Source: a virus. From it: DNA of 64,000 nucleotides. Under the pieces are notes generated by a model, which was not told the origin of the DNA, ran no database searches, and saw nothing but the letters and a program-made list of their open reading frames with translations. This document shows positions 39,411 through 47,478 of the stretch, one piece after another (positions within the stretch are counted from its first letter, which is position 1; each line of letters opens with the position of its first letter). The stretch is from positions 62,001-126,000 of the IMG/VR virus record IMGVR_UViG_3300008111_001025. The stretch is one strand, 5' to 3'. Made by a program: the position numbers and the translations under genes.

Positions 39411-40020
39411 TTATAATCTTATAAAGTTTTTCTGCGGCAATACTGTGTGAAATAGGACCAGGATGACTGTTATCGCTTGCTAAATCAACAATGTTTAAAA
39501 TATTACTATACAGAGTATTTTTACCAACAAATTTAGGTATACTTCCAAGATACTGTCCGGCAACAGAATCTAATATCTTATCCAATATAGAATCTGCATA
39601 AGACGGAGCCCAAAAATTACAATGTTTAATGCCTATACTATTCATATATAACTCTGCGTGATGTATATAAATTCCTGCTCTCACATTATTATCATAATTG
39701 CTATGTAGCTCAGTCCATTTTTTAAATAACGTACTATCTCTGCCTGGCGAAATTCTTATATCTGGCAATAATTTATTAAACACTATATCTCTATGACAAT
39801 ATGTCCATCCTACAACAACTATATCATCTTCTTTAAATTTAAACGATAATATGTTATTAAGTATTTCAAGATTACTACTTCCTGGAATACTTTTATTAAC
39901 TACAGTCCGTTTAATAAGTTTACCTAAAACTACAGGCCATGCTTGTGATGAATCTGTTAGTCCGTAACCAGATGTAAACGAACACCCGAATGTTATAAGC
40001 CTTGACACTCTAATGCCCAC
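39400..40020 (-). CDS. SGNH-hydrolase-like protein (206 aa)
   Basis: LITFGCSFTSGYGL near residues 8-21 is the block-I segment with the candidate nucleophile Ser14. NKSIPGSSNLE near 42-52 is block II, and DNSHPGPISH near the C-terminus holds the Asp and His of block V. The GCSFTxG form is shared with the gene at 26448. Overlaps the QueC-like gene by 28 bp and the radical-SAM gene by 11 bp. Likely an esterase or acyl-transfer enzyme acting on a small molecule or glycan. Confidence 0.76.
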   Translation of the reverse strand: MGIRVSRLITFGCSFTSGYGLTDSSQAWPVVLGKLIKRTVVNKSIPGSSNLEILNNILSFKFKEDDIVVVGWTYCHRDIVFNKLLPDIRISPGRDSTLFKKWTELHSNYDNNVRAGIYIHHAELYMNSIGIKHCNFWAPSYADSILDKILDSVAGQYLGSIPKFVGKNTLYSNILNIVDLASDNSHPGPISHSIAAEKLYKIINEK

Positions 40021-40676
40021 TCACGTTCTTTACACCAGAAACAATTACCGCATACAGGAACATATTGTCCTGGTGTATATGTTGTATAATCTATATCTTC
40101 AAATTCGCCCTCACAACTACGAGTTAATTTTAAAAGGTCTTCAATGTTGTTTTTAAAATACTGTTTTATTATCCAGTCTTTCATAGTATACACGAAAGGA
40201 TGATAAATGTCAATACCCATATGTTTCATATGAATGGGTAACACGCCTTCATCTCTTTCTTTTAAAGCTCCTACTATATCTATATTTGGATTTTTAGTTA
40301 CAGCAGAAAACCAAGCATCTAATTTATATGTATGAATTATGAATTCGTTATGGGCCCTAAGTATTATCCTATTACCTGGTTTAGTTTGTCCGTATTCGTC
40401 TTTAATATAGGTAGTATTTGGTTCTTCTAATTCTGGCGGAATAAACCCTTCGTGTCTTACAAATTTATTTTTTGGAAAACGCTTTTCTAACCATTTAAAC
40501 ACTTCCAAACTATTATGTCGTTGCCATGGTCGATTTTTCCAACATCTTACTTGACTAACAATATGTATTTCTGCATCTGTTCTAAGACAAATTAGATAAG
40601 CAAGAAGTGCGCTATCAGCACCACCACTTAGACTTATTCCAATTTTTTGCCACGCAGGATTTATATAAAGTTCCAT
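39993..40676 (-). CDS. QueC-like PP-loop ATPase (227 aa)
   Basis: SLSGGADSALLAY with SGGADS at 17-22 is the PP-loop that binds and adenylates with ATP. The C-terminus has a Cys near 188 followed by CGNCFWCKER (C209, C212, C215), like the zinc site of QueC 7-cyano-7-deazaguanine synthase. The length is close to QueC. No other 7-deazaguanine gene (queD, queE, queF, dpd) is visible, and it heads an operon of radical-SAM and SGNH genes. It may build a nitrile or amide on another substrate instead. Fold confident, reaction uncertain. Confidence 0.78.
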   Translation of the reverse strand: MELYINPAWQKIGISLSGGADSALLAYLICLRTDAEIHIVSQVRCWKNRPWQRHNSLEVFKWLEKRFPKNKFVRHEGFIPPELEEPNTTYIKDEYGQTKPGNRIILRAHNEFIIHTYKLDAWFSAVTKNPNIDIVGALKERDEGVLPIHMKHMGIDIYHPFVYTMKDWIIKQYFKNNIEDLLKLTRSCEGEFEDIDYTTYTPGQYVPVCGNCFWCKEREWALECQGL

Positions 40677-40681
40677 GTTAA

Positions 40682-40689
40682 TATTTACC
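40682..40689 (-). promoter_or_regulatory. Late-promoter-like octamer (GGTAAATA)
   Basis: On the minus strand GGTAAATA is followed by 5 nt and the ATG at 40676. It has two mismatches to the T4 late consensus. Its mirror on the plus strand, at the other side of the same 54-bp gap, has the same octamer and the same 5-nt spacing. No Shine-Dalgarno lies between motif and ATG. Confidence 0.35.
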
Positions 40690-40717
40690 AGGATAACTGC
40701 GCACTTAATTTAGAAGC

Positions 40718-40725
40718 GGTAAATA
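40718..40725 (+). promoter_or_regulatory. Late-promoter-like octamer (GGTAAATA)
   Basis: GGTAAATA is followed by 5 nt and the ATG at 40731, the same layout as the minus-strand copy at 40689-40682. If it is a promoter the transcript would be leaderless, as also implied at 47467 and 53649. Confidence 0.35.
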
Positions 40726-40730
40726 TTATT

Positions 40731-41390
40731 ATGCTAGTAAAAACGACAATAACAGTACCTTCTGATCTACTATTAATTGCAGAAACAAAGTCTTTTGATG
40801 TGATGAAAACTACATTAAATGAGCCGACGGGCGATCTATTTTATGATCCTTGGACATTAAAACAAGAATTTATTGGATCTGTATGGGAAAAACTAATTGA
40901 GCCTCTAGGCCCTAACATAGGTGAGGTTAGAATTATTGTATTAGATTCACCAAGTGCTTATACACAACATGCTGATATTGACGATAGATATCATTTAAAC
41001 ATTACAGGGGACGGTAGTTACTTGTTGGACCTCAATGATTTAAAAATATATCCTTTAATTAATGATGGCATATGGTATATAATGAATGCTGGTAAACTAC
41101 ACACAGCAATCGCTGTTGGAAAGAAATACAGAATTCAATTAGTTGTTAGAAAATTATTAACTCATTCTGTATTAGTAGATCCAATTAATGTTAAATTAAC
41201 ACAAATTGATCCAAACTCAAGATATGACTTTGATAATTCTATAAGTAGTTGGTTAAATCAAGCAGTTAAAAGAAGTATTTTAGACAACTTTAGAATAGAA
41301 GGTAATAGTGCGTTATTTGCAGTTGAACATAAGTGTTTGCATGAGTTACTAACAATAGTACCATCAACTATAAAGATTTATATGAATTGA
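40731..41390 (+). CDS. Aspartyl/prolyl-hydroxylase-like 2OG-Fe(II) oxygenase (219 aa)
   Basis: YTQHADID gives a candidate HxD metal pair (H80, D82). NAGKLHTAIAV gives the distal His (H124), and YRIQLVVR the Arg (R134) that would bind 2-oxoglutarate. Start set to ATG 40731, since an in-frame start at 40647 would run into the divergent gene. It opens the plus-strand cassette 40731-45259, which holds three more oxygenases of this fold. Likely hydroxylates an unknown substrate. Confidence 0.65.
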   Translation: MLVKTTITVPSDLLLIAETKSFDVMKTTLNEPTGDLFYDPWTLKQEFIGSVWEKLIEPLGPNIGEVRIIVLDSPSAYTQHADIDDRYHLNITGDGSYLLDLNDLKIYPLINDGIWYIMNAGKLHTAIAVGKKYRIQLVVRKLLTHSVLVDPINVKLTQIDPNSRYDFDNSISSWLNQAVKRSILDNFRIEGNSALFAVEHKCLHELLTIVPSTIKIYMN

Positions 41391-41391
41391 T

Positions 41392-42069
41392 ATGCAGTGG
41401 ACACCTTATTTAAAACTTAATGAAGAAGGTATTTCTAGTATGGCTCAGCAAACCTATGAGCCATTAATAAGTAGTGACGGAAAAATTTTCTGCAAAAACT
41501 ACAGTTGGCCAAATAACTATCAGTTCATGTATGAAAAAGAAAGACCGCTTTATACCAAAGAAGTCGTAGATTGGTTTTTTTCTAATGAATTATATTGGAT
41601 AGAATATTTTAAAGATAGTGCATATGCACCTGAAGTAACTGATATTGATTTAATCAATAAGAAAATATACATTAAGTGGTACGGCGAAAGCTGTAATCAA
41701 ATTATATACAGCGGAAAATTTTGGCCACAGCAAGAATGGCGTAAACAAATAAAAGATATAATTATTGATCAATATTCTAAAGGAGTTTATAAATTAACAA
41801 TGTATCCTCATTGTCATTATATTGATAATAACAACAATATGAGAGCAATAGATTGGTATGGATGTGTACCGGTCAATGAACCTTATATACAGGAAAAATT
41901 TATGCAAGGTATTATACACGAAACTGCAAAATTTAGATTAGATGAAACTGGATCTTCAATTAATAATTTATTAAATTTAGAAACTATGTTCAAACGTAGT
42001 TTAAACACACATGTAATGTGGGGTAATCAAAATATGAATTACATTTACAAGGAGATTTTTAATGCCTAA
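41392..42069 (+). CDS. Kinase-like protein (225 aa), function unproven
   Basis: KLTMYPHCHYIDNNNNMRAIDWYG near residues 143-160 resembles the catalytic loop and metal-binding segment of aminoglycoside/LPS-kinase-like folds (HxxN, then IDW in place of DFG). A WIEYFKDSAYAPEVTDIDLINKKIYIKWYG N-lobe-like strand pair precedes it. The minus-strand gene at 45777 matches over this same region (KYSLHPSSYFVVNGQLKSINYFF). An invariant nucleotide-binding Lys is not clear. It is a candidate sugar or lipid kinase, or an inactive relative. Overlaps the next gene by 8 bp. Confidence 0.5.
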   Translation: MQWTPYLKLNEEGISSMAQQTYEPLISSDGKIFCKNYSWPNNYQFMYEKERPLYTKEVVDWFFSNELYWIEYFKDSAYAPEVTDIDLINKKIYIKWYGESCNQIIYSGKFWPQQEWRKQIKDIIIDQYSKGVYKLTMYPHCHYIDNNNNMRAIDWYGCVPVNEPYIQEKFMQGIIHETAKFRLDETGSSINNLLNLETMFKRSLNTHVMWGNQNMNYIYKEIFNA

Positions 42070-42637
42070 AAGAGTAGGAACAACACAGGGCTTAATTGAC
42101 TGGGATAAAGTTGTTGCTGATATTCAACATCATGTTGGTGATCATAATACTGTTACTAGTGTAGTGGATCGCAGCGAAGCAGAAGCAGTAGACGACCAAG
42201 AATTACTAAGCTCTTATAGAGAAGTAATTGGTACTTGGGAAAAAGCTGGTTACGATTTAAAACAAATAGAATGGTGGGACTATTATCCAGGGCAACACTT
42301 TGATATAGAAGTACAACAGGTGTTTGAACGTATGTTTAATATAAAACCTCGACGAGTGTTTATAAGCAAAGTAATGCCAGGTAACATGGTTCCTTATCAC
42401 TGGGACGTCGAGGATCATGAAAAGGAATGGTTAAAAGAAGGTACATTAGTGCGCTACGTTTGTTTTATAGACCCTCCAAAATTTGGTCACGTAATGATTT
42501 TAGAAGACAAGGCCTTTCATAATATTAAACGTGGAGAAATATATCAGTGGGATAATTATCGATCCCATCACGCAGGTGTTAATGGCGGCGAAGGACCGCA
42601 ATATCTATTTCATTTTTTAGGATCGTTAAATGATTAA
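42062..42637 (+). CDS. 2OG-Fe(II) oxygenase-like protein (191 aa)
   Basis: VMPGNMVPYHWDVED gives an HxD pair at H113 and D115. NYRSHHAGVN gives the distal His at 169 or 170. The next gene has the equivalents at H113, D115 and H170, so the pair is a tandem duplication. The FGHVMILEDKAF and KRGEIYQWD strands are shared with the next gene too. Probably an aspartyl-hydroxylase-like enzyme; substrate unknown. Confidence 0.72.
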   Translation: MPKRVGTTQGLIDWDKVVADIQHHVGDHNTVTSVVDRSEAEAVDDQELLSSYREVIGTWEKAGYDLKQIEWWDYYPGQHFDIEVQQVFERMFNIKPRRVFISKVMPGNMVPYHWDVEDHEKEWLKEGTLVRYVCFIDPPKFGHVMILEDKAFHNIKRGEIYQWDNYRSHHAGVNGGEGPQYLFHFLGSLND

Positions 42638-43190
42638 ATTTTTAGGTAACTCTAGCGATATAATTAACTGGGACGAAGTTATAGCCGGACTAGAAAAATG
42701 TGGTCACGAAAGTCATCCAGGCCCGTTTACTGGGCCAAGTCACAAAGAAGGTGATGATATTCCTAAGTTAAATGAAGTTATTGAGTTATGGAAGCAAAAT
42801 GGATACAAAGCCGTAGAAGAAGGTGGTACTGTGCAATGGGATATGTTTTTTCCCGGTGTACACTTTGATCAGAGTGTAGTAGATGCATTTTGTAAAAAGT
42901 ATAGTATTGAAAAGTATGACTCTGCGTGGATTAGTCGAGTGTGGCCAGGCCGCTTTGCCCCAATACACTGGGACGTAAACGACAACGAGGAATACTACCT
43001 GTCTATTCCAGATAGATTAAGATGGCATGCTCATATTAGCAAGCCAGCATTTGGTCATGTATTTGTAGTAGATGATGAAATACTGTATAGTAAAGAACAA
43101 GGTGACGTATTTCAGTGGGATAGTCGAAGGTTATGGCACTCGGGTATGAACTGCGGCTTAGTACCAAAATATTTATTTAACATATGGTGA
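42630..43190 (+). CDS. 2OG-Fe(II) oxygenase-like protein, tandem paralogue (186 aa)
   Basis: VWPGRFAPIHWDVND places HxD at H113 and D115, and RRLWHSGMN the distal His at 170. FGHVFVVDDE and EQGDVFQWD match the upstream paralogue. The N-terminal NWDEVIAGLEK also matches. Overlaps the upstream stop by 8 bp and ends 4 bp before the cold-shock/P4H fusion. The tandem arrangement suggests two hydroxylations or alternative substrates. Confidence 0.72.
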   Translation: MIKFLGNSSDIINWDEVIAGLEKCGHESHPGPFTGPSHKEGDDIPKLNEVIELWKQNGYKAVEEGGTVQWDMFFPGVHFDQSVVDAFCKKYSIEKYDSAWISRVWPGRFAPIHWDVNDNEEYYLSIPDRLRWHAHISKPAFGHVFVVDDEILYSKEQGDVFQWDSRRLWHSGMNCGLVPKYLFNIW

Positions 43191-43194
43191 TAAA

Positions 43195-44226
43195 ATGGAA
43201 AAAGGTATAGTTACATGGTTTAATGATGCTAAAGGCTTTGGATTTGTTAGAACAGATCAAGGTGACGAAATAATCTGTGACAAGCGACACTTAATTACAG
43301 AACCAAAGACTATGAAGGAACTACAACAAATTTCTTTTGAGCGTGTAACTGTAAATGGCAGAGATCACGCAACTGTTATTTCTGTTATACGTGATGATGC
43401 TATAGCTAAACCCATTCTTACTATGAAAAACTGCAAAGTATATTCTATGATGCCGTTCATAGCTGTATTTGAAGATGTAGTATCTATTGATATGTGTAAC
43501 GAAATAATAAACAAACATGTCTTAGATGGTATGAATCCTAATAGTGGCGGTCAATCAAGACAAGAAAGCTACACTCAAGTAACTGAAGATGTTGAAAATC
43601 GAGGAATTAGCCTAGGTATGGATCCGCATCATTACAACATTATTGCTAGAACTATCGTAGATAACATTGGTATACCTTATTCGTATATAGAAGCGATCGA
43701 CATATACAATTATGAAGTAGGACAGTTCTTAGATCTACATCACGATTACCCTTATGATCCTACGCAGATTAATTATTACAGTCACGGTGGTGATAGAGTT
43801 GGTACAGGTATTTTATATTTAAACGATAACTTTGACGGCGGCATTACTAGTTTCCCTAAATTAGATGTACACATTAAACCAAAAACTGGTTCAATGTTAT
43901 ATTTTAAACAAGGATACGAGGACGAAGCTATAAATTGGTCAACAATTCATGAAAGTACACTAATAACCAAAGGTACTAAATGGGTAGCTAGTTGTTTTTT
44001 TAGTGCTAGTGAACGAATTGGATTTACTGACAGAGAAGATTTTGTTCCTCAGGAAAATCCTCAACTACGTAACGAATTTTATGTTAAGAAGTTTATGGAC
44101 ATACAAAGGGGTAATATTCAACTTTATAGAAAATTAAAAAATCTTGAAACCAGTCCATTAAGAACAAAAGTTGAAGAAGTGTTAGGTATAGACTTTTTTA
44201 AAAATATAGATGATTTAGTTAAATGA
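43195..44226 (+). CDS. Cold-shock domain fused to prolyl-4-hydroxylase-like oxygenase (343 aa)
   Basis: Residues 1-65 are a cold-shock domain: GIVTWFNDAKGFGFVRTDQGD holds the RNP1 motif KGFGFV. Residues ~85-270 are a P4H-type 2OG-Fe(II) domain: FLDLHHDYPYD (H182, D184), the GILYLND and GGITSFP strands, the distal HES (H252) and KGTKW (K262) that would bind 2-oxoglutarate. The ~70 C-terminal residues are helical. The frame is continuous, so the fusion is real in this sequence. A nucleic-acid-binding domain on a hydroxylase is unusual and could target the enzyme to RNA, DNA or a ribosomal protein. Confidence 0.85.
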   Translation: MEKGIVTWFNDAKGFGFVRTDQGDEIICDKRHLITEPKTMKELQQISFERVTVNGRDHATVISVIRDDAIAKPILTMKNCKVYSMMPFIAVFEDVVSIDMCNEIINKHVLDGMNPNSGGQSRQESYTQVTEDVENRGISLGMDPHHYNIIARTIVDNIGIPYSYIEAIDIYNYEVGQFLDLHHDYPYDPTQINYYSHGGDRVGTGILYLNDNFDGGITSFPKLDVHIKPKTGSMLYFKQGYEDEAINWSTIHESTLITKGTKWVASCFFSASERIGFTDREDFVPQENPQLRNEFYVKKFMDIQRGNIQLYRKLKNLETSPLRTKVEEVLGIDFFKNIDDLVK

Positions 44227-44663
44227 AAGTCGGTATTACTGGAACTACTCGCGGACTTGGCCAAGCACTACACGACCATTTTGTTAACAAAGGTCATCAT
44301 GTTATAGCCTTTAATAGAGGATCAGACATTGGTGACGCAGTTGGTTGTGACTTGCTTATTAATAACGCCTATGGTATACAAATGGATATACTTAATCAGT
44401 TGTACACAAGTGTTGGCAAAATGGTTGTTATGGGCAGTATAGTTACAGACTTTCCTGATGTAGAAATGCCAGACTATACACAGCAAAAAACAAAATTAGA
44501 AGAACGTGTACTAGATCTTAAAAGTCCGAACGTAGTTCTATTAAAACTATCTAGTACTGCCTACAACGATTCGCAAATCGTAATCAATGCTATTGAGTAT
44601 TGGCTGGCAAATCCATTAGTTAATGTTATATCGTTCAGAGCAACCGGAGGTCCTAATAGATGA
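44223..44663 (+). CDS. Compact SDR oxidoreductase (146 aa)
   Basis: GITGTTRGLGQAL carries the TGxxxGxG NAD(P) motif near residues 6-12. LLINNAYG is the NNAG-like segment, VVMGSI supplies the Ser, and YTQQKTK gives YxxxK. At 146 residues it is shorter than classical SDRs (about 250), with the mid loops missing. The next gene is a 199-residue relative. ATGA overlaps tie it to both the P4H fusion and the next SDR. Likely reduces or oxidises a small-molecule or sugar intermediate. Confidence 0.78.
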   Translation: MKVGITGTTRGLGQALHDHFVNKGHHVIAFNRGSDIGDAVGCDLLINNAYGIQMDILNQLYTSVGKMVVMGSIVTDFPDVEMPDYTQQKTKLEERVLDLKSPNVVLLKLSSTAYNDSQIVINAIEYWLANPLVNVISFRATGGPNR

Positions 44664-45259
44664 CAAAGAAAATAATTATAACAGGCCATACACATGGTAT
44701 AGGTAAAGCAATATATGATAAGTTTACAGAAATAAGTTGCCACGAGATTATAGGAATGAGTCGTAGCAACGGTTACGATATTGATAAAGACTTTGACAAG
44801 ATAGTTGCTGAAGCGGAAGGATGTGAGTTGTTTATCAATAATGCTTACCGTGATCAGCAACAGACTAAACTAGTTAATGCTCTTAAAGACAAAGTAGATA
44901 TGATGGTAGTTATGGGAAGTGTTAGTAGATTCTACCCTGAACTTATACCTACGCAATATGTACATGATAAACAAGAACTAGCAGAAACTTGTAGACTAAT
45001 AAGTTTGAATCCAGATGGTATTCCTTTATTACATTTAGACTTAGGATTTTTAGAAGGTACAGCAGTAGATAATGCTGACCCAACTGCGTTTGTTAGCGAC
45101 TACAATACTAAATTAGACGATATTGTTGATACAATTATATTCTGGGCGCAAAAGCCTAGCATTAGGCAAATTGAATTTAGATGGAAATTAACTCCACATG
45201 TATTAGCAGAATTAAATCGTATCAATCCTAACCTAGATCCATCTAGGATACAGTTCTAA
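44660..45259 (+). CDS. SDR oxidoreductase (199 aa)
   Basis: IIITGHTHGIGKAI has the TGxxxGxG motif, FINNAYRD the NNAG-like segment, VVMGSVS the active-site Ser and YVHDKQEL the YxxxK pair. It is longer than its upstream relative, and has LHLDLGFLEGTAVDN near the place of the substrate loop. Overlaps the upstream gene by 4 bp; its 3' end overlaps the convergent acyltransferase-like gene by 27 bp. Confidence 0.78.
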   Translation: MTKKIIITGHTHGIGKAIYDKFTEISCHEIIGMSRSNGYDIDKDFDKIVAEAEGCELFINNAYRDQQQTKLVNALKDKVDMMVVMGSVSRFYPELIPTQYVHDKQELAETCRLISLNPDGIPLLHLDLGFLEGTAVDNADPTAFVSDYNTKLDDIVDTIIFWAQKPSIRQIEFRWKLTPHVLAELNRINPNLDPSRIQF

Positions 45260-45784
45260 ATTAGCAAGAAATCGATCTGGATATATTCGCCAGACAGTTT
45301 GATCAGTATTGCGATAATTCATTTCGCACACACGTTCTACAATCCCTAGTTTAGCAAGTGTAGGAAAATAATGTCTATGTACTAGACGTTGACTTGCTAC
45401 AACACTTTCATTGCTTGTAGCATACAAATCCCCCTTTGCCCAGTTAATACATGCAGGGAGTAAAAACTGATCTGTTAAGTTTTGATGTTCAGCAATTAAT
45501 TTCTTAGCTGTAATCAATCCAGTGTTTAAATTAGCCTCAGCAAGTGTACAGGTACGTGCTAGTACACGATAAGCGTTAGGCCCCATGATATTAAAACTAT
45601 GTGCAGCTACACTTCCAATAGCACGATCATTTTGATATAGAATCCATGCTGCCCACTCTGGTTCATTTTGAAAACAGTCAATCATTACTTTTTGATTACT
45701 ATTGTTTTCAAACCCCCTACGTTTTGCATTAGAATAGAATTCGGTTAAGTCTAATTCTTCTGACCATGGAACAATTTTAAACAT
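45233..45784 (-). CDS. Acyltransferase-like (GNAT-like?) protein (183 aa)
   Basis: Start placed at ATG 45784, which overlaps the stop of the kinase-like gene upstream on the same strand; longer starts at 45802 or 45841 are possible. EWAAWILYQNDRAIGSVAAHSF looks like GNAT beta strands, and ARTCTLAEANL may follow the acetyl-CoA pocket. The classic Q/RxxGxG/A signature is not evident, so the family call is tentative. Last gene of the minus-strand cassette 45233-47433, and convergent with the SDR gene. Confidence 0.5.
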   Translation of the reverse strand: MFKIVPWSEELDLTEFYSNAKRRGFENNSNQKVMIDCFQNEPEWAAWILYQNDRAIGSVAAHSFNIMGPNAYRVLARTCTLAEANLNTGLITAKKLIAEHQNLTDQFLLPACINWAKGDLYATSNESVVASQRLVHRHYFPTLAKLGIVERVCEMNYRNTDQTVWRIYPDRFLANLELYPRWI

Positions 45785-46472
45785 ATAATTTTTTACATTC
45801 ATCCATAAAGTCTGAAGGAAAATTTGTTTTAAAACTTTCAAATGCTAGTAACTGTATATCTTTAAAAGGAGTTGGCATATTTACGTCTATACCCGCAGCA
45901 GTCATTTTAGGTAGCAAGTCCTTTTGTCTATCTTCGCTGATGTGACTCATCACACTACGTAAACTAATTTGCTGATCAAGGTCTCGATAACAGAAAAAAT
46001 AATTGATACTTTTAAGCTGACCGTTAACAACAAAATAACTACTGGGATGTAAACTATATTTGTATATTCCTAATGACGTATGCGCCTTAAATATTTCCAA
46101 CATTTGTTCACGCCAATTGGGTAGTACACTATCATAGTCTTGTTTAATAGGATCAGCTTGTTGCCAAAAATCAACACCGTCTATTTCAAGATAGAGTTTT
46201 CTTTTTTCTAAATCTATATTAATAATCTTAGGAACTAGATGCGGAAATGTATTACGCATTTGAGTAATGTAGTTTACTTCACGTAACCATTTTTCCTCCA
46301 TTAAGTCAGGATCAACAATTTGATTTTGTCCTCGATGATAATCAGTATCATTATGGTACCATTGACAAAATGTTTTACGATCCTTACTTATAAGACTTGT
46401 ATAAATTAAATTATTACGACATAATCCTTTACCAGGTACGTCATTATAATAGTATTCAAAATTAGTGGACAA
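45777..46472 (-). CDS. Kinase-like protein, paralogue of 41392 gene (231 aa)
   Basis: IDLEKRKLYLEIDGVDFWQ (near 84-102), then NWREQMLEIFKAHTSLGIYKYSLHPSSYFVVNGQLKSINYFF aligns with the 41392 protein's IDLINKKIYIKWYGESCNQ, REWRKQIKDIIIDQYSKGVYKLTMYPHCHYI and RAIDWYG region. The Asp of IDW is replaced (INYF), so catalytic competence is doubtful if it is a kinase. Starts 11 bp inside the methyltransferase-like gene. Role unknown. Confidence 0.48.
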   Translation of the reverse strand: MSTNFEYYYNDVPGKGLCRNNLIYTSLISKDRKTFCQWYHNDTDYHRGQNQIVDPDLMEEKWLREVNYITQMRNTFPHLVPKIINIDLEKRKLYLEIDGVDFWQQADPIKQDYDSVLPNWREQMLEIFKAHTSLGIYKYSLHPSSYFVVNGQLKSINYFFCYRDLDQQISLRSVMSHISEDRQKDLLPKMTAAGIDVNMPTPFKDIQLLAFESFKTNFPSDFMDECKKLYV

Positions 46473-47433
46473 AGTTAATCACCTTATTTTTTGGTGTTTC
46501 AATTATATTGTACTTGTGCTTGTGTTCTTCTTTGATTAAATGTATTGTTTGATCATTATATGAAAATATAAAATTTCCGTCAGCAAAATTTTGTTCTATT
46601 CTAAAATTATTGTTGGCATTTACAATTAATGGATATTGTGCAAAAGTTCCCCAGTTGTCACAAATGTCTGTATAAAGTTTATGTTCTTTGTACTTGATTC
46701 CAGTTCTAAATATTAACAAATAATTAGTTCCTGTTTCTAATTCAATGTTCCAATCAATACCTTCTTGTGTAACAGGTTCGTTAATATTAATATTATACAT
46801 TTTTGTAGGTAAACTGTTTGATATTTCGCAAACATCTAATACTTGATGTATATTATTGATAGTTATACCATGAAGACCATCTTTAAGTTGTACTTCTGAT
46901 TTATTTAATATTTTGTTTACTACTGCACTAAATTTTTCAGTAATTTCTAAACCGGGATTACAAACTTCTTTATCGTCATTGATTAATCTTTTTGCATAAT
47001 TATTGCTAATTGGAACTGCATATACTTCTAAAAAATAAATGTTCGGTAAAATTTCTGGAAGCGCACCACCTACTGCCTTAAGCATAGACTCTCCAAACAG
47101 AGTGTGATTAATTGTTTCAGTAAAAATGTAATCTATATTTTTGTGGTTGTGTATTTTATCTGGTCTAAACTGTTGGCCTATAAGTTCAATTTTATTTTGT
47201 AAACCTAAATTTTGAATAATCTCAAGTCCTAGTTGATAAGTTTCTAAATCTTCTTCGTAAGCAACAATATGATTAGCACCCGCTTCAAGTGCAAGGATAG
47301 ATAATATACCAGATCCAAAACCTATTTCTAAACAGTTTTTATTTTTTGTATCTTTTAGAATCTTTTTATAAAAACTATTTCGAACAACGTCATTTATCAT
47401 TGTCATGCCGTACTTGAGATGTTTATATACCAT
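46462..47433 (-). CDS. PRMT-like class I methyltransferase (323 aa)
   Basis: CLEIGFGSGILSILALEAGA has the motif I EIGFGSG at 36-42, and VAYEEDLE the ribose-binding acid. IFTETINHTLFGESML (E106 and E115) resembles the double-Glu loop of protein arginine methyltransferases. The C-terminal half is a beta-rich domain with DWNIELETGTNYLLIFRTGIKY, as in PRMT barrels. Arginine or another guanidino group is the inferred acceptor; the amidinotransferase at 59991 could supply such a group. Starts the minus-strand cassette. Confidence 0.78.
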   Translation of the reverse strand: MVYKHLKYGMTMINDVVRNSFYKKILKDTKNKNCLEIGFGSGILSILALEAGANHIVAYEEDLETYQLGLEIIQNLGLQNKIELIGQQFRPDKIHNHKNIDYIFTETINHTLFGESMLKAVGGALPEILPNIYFLEVYAVPISNNYAKRLINDDKEVCNPGLEITEKFSAVVNKILNKSEVQLKDGLHGITINNIHQVLDVCEISNSLPTKMYNININEPVTQEGIDWNIELETGTNYLLIFRTGIKYKEHKLYTDICDNWGTFAQYPLIVNANNNFRIEQNFADGNFIFSYNDQTIHLIKEEHKHKYNIIETPKNKVINFVH

Positions 47434-47451
47434 GTGTCAGTTTCTCGATTG

Positions 47452-47459
47452 TATATATA
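47452..47459 (-). promoter_or_regulatory. Weak late-promoter-like octamer (TATATATA)
   Basis: On the minus strand TATATATA followed by C lies 18 bp before the ATG at 47433. It has one mismatch to TATAAATA. AT-rich sequence makes chance matches likely, so it rests mainly on the placement in a divergent gap. Confidence 0.25.
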
Positions 47460-47466
47460 ATTACCA

Positions 47467-47474
47467 GATAAATA
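47467..47474 (+). promoter_or_regulatory. T4-type late promoter octamer (GATAAATA), leaderless spacing
   Basis: GATAAATA is followed by 4 nt (TTTT) and the ATG at 47479. The same octamer is found at 8475 and 13076. Transcription from it would start at or next to the ATG. No Shine-Dalgarno is present in front of this ATG. Confidence 0.45.
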
Positions 47475-47478
47475 TTTT

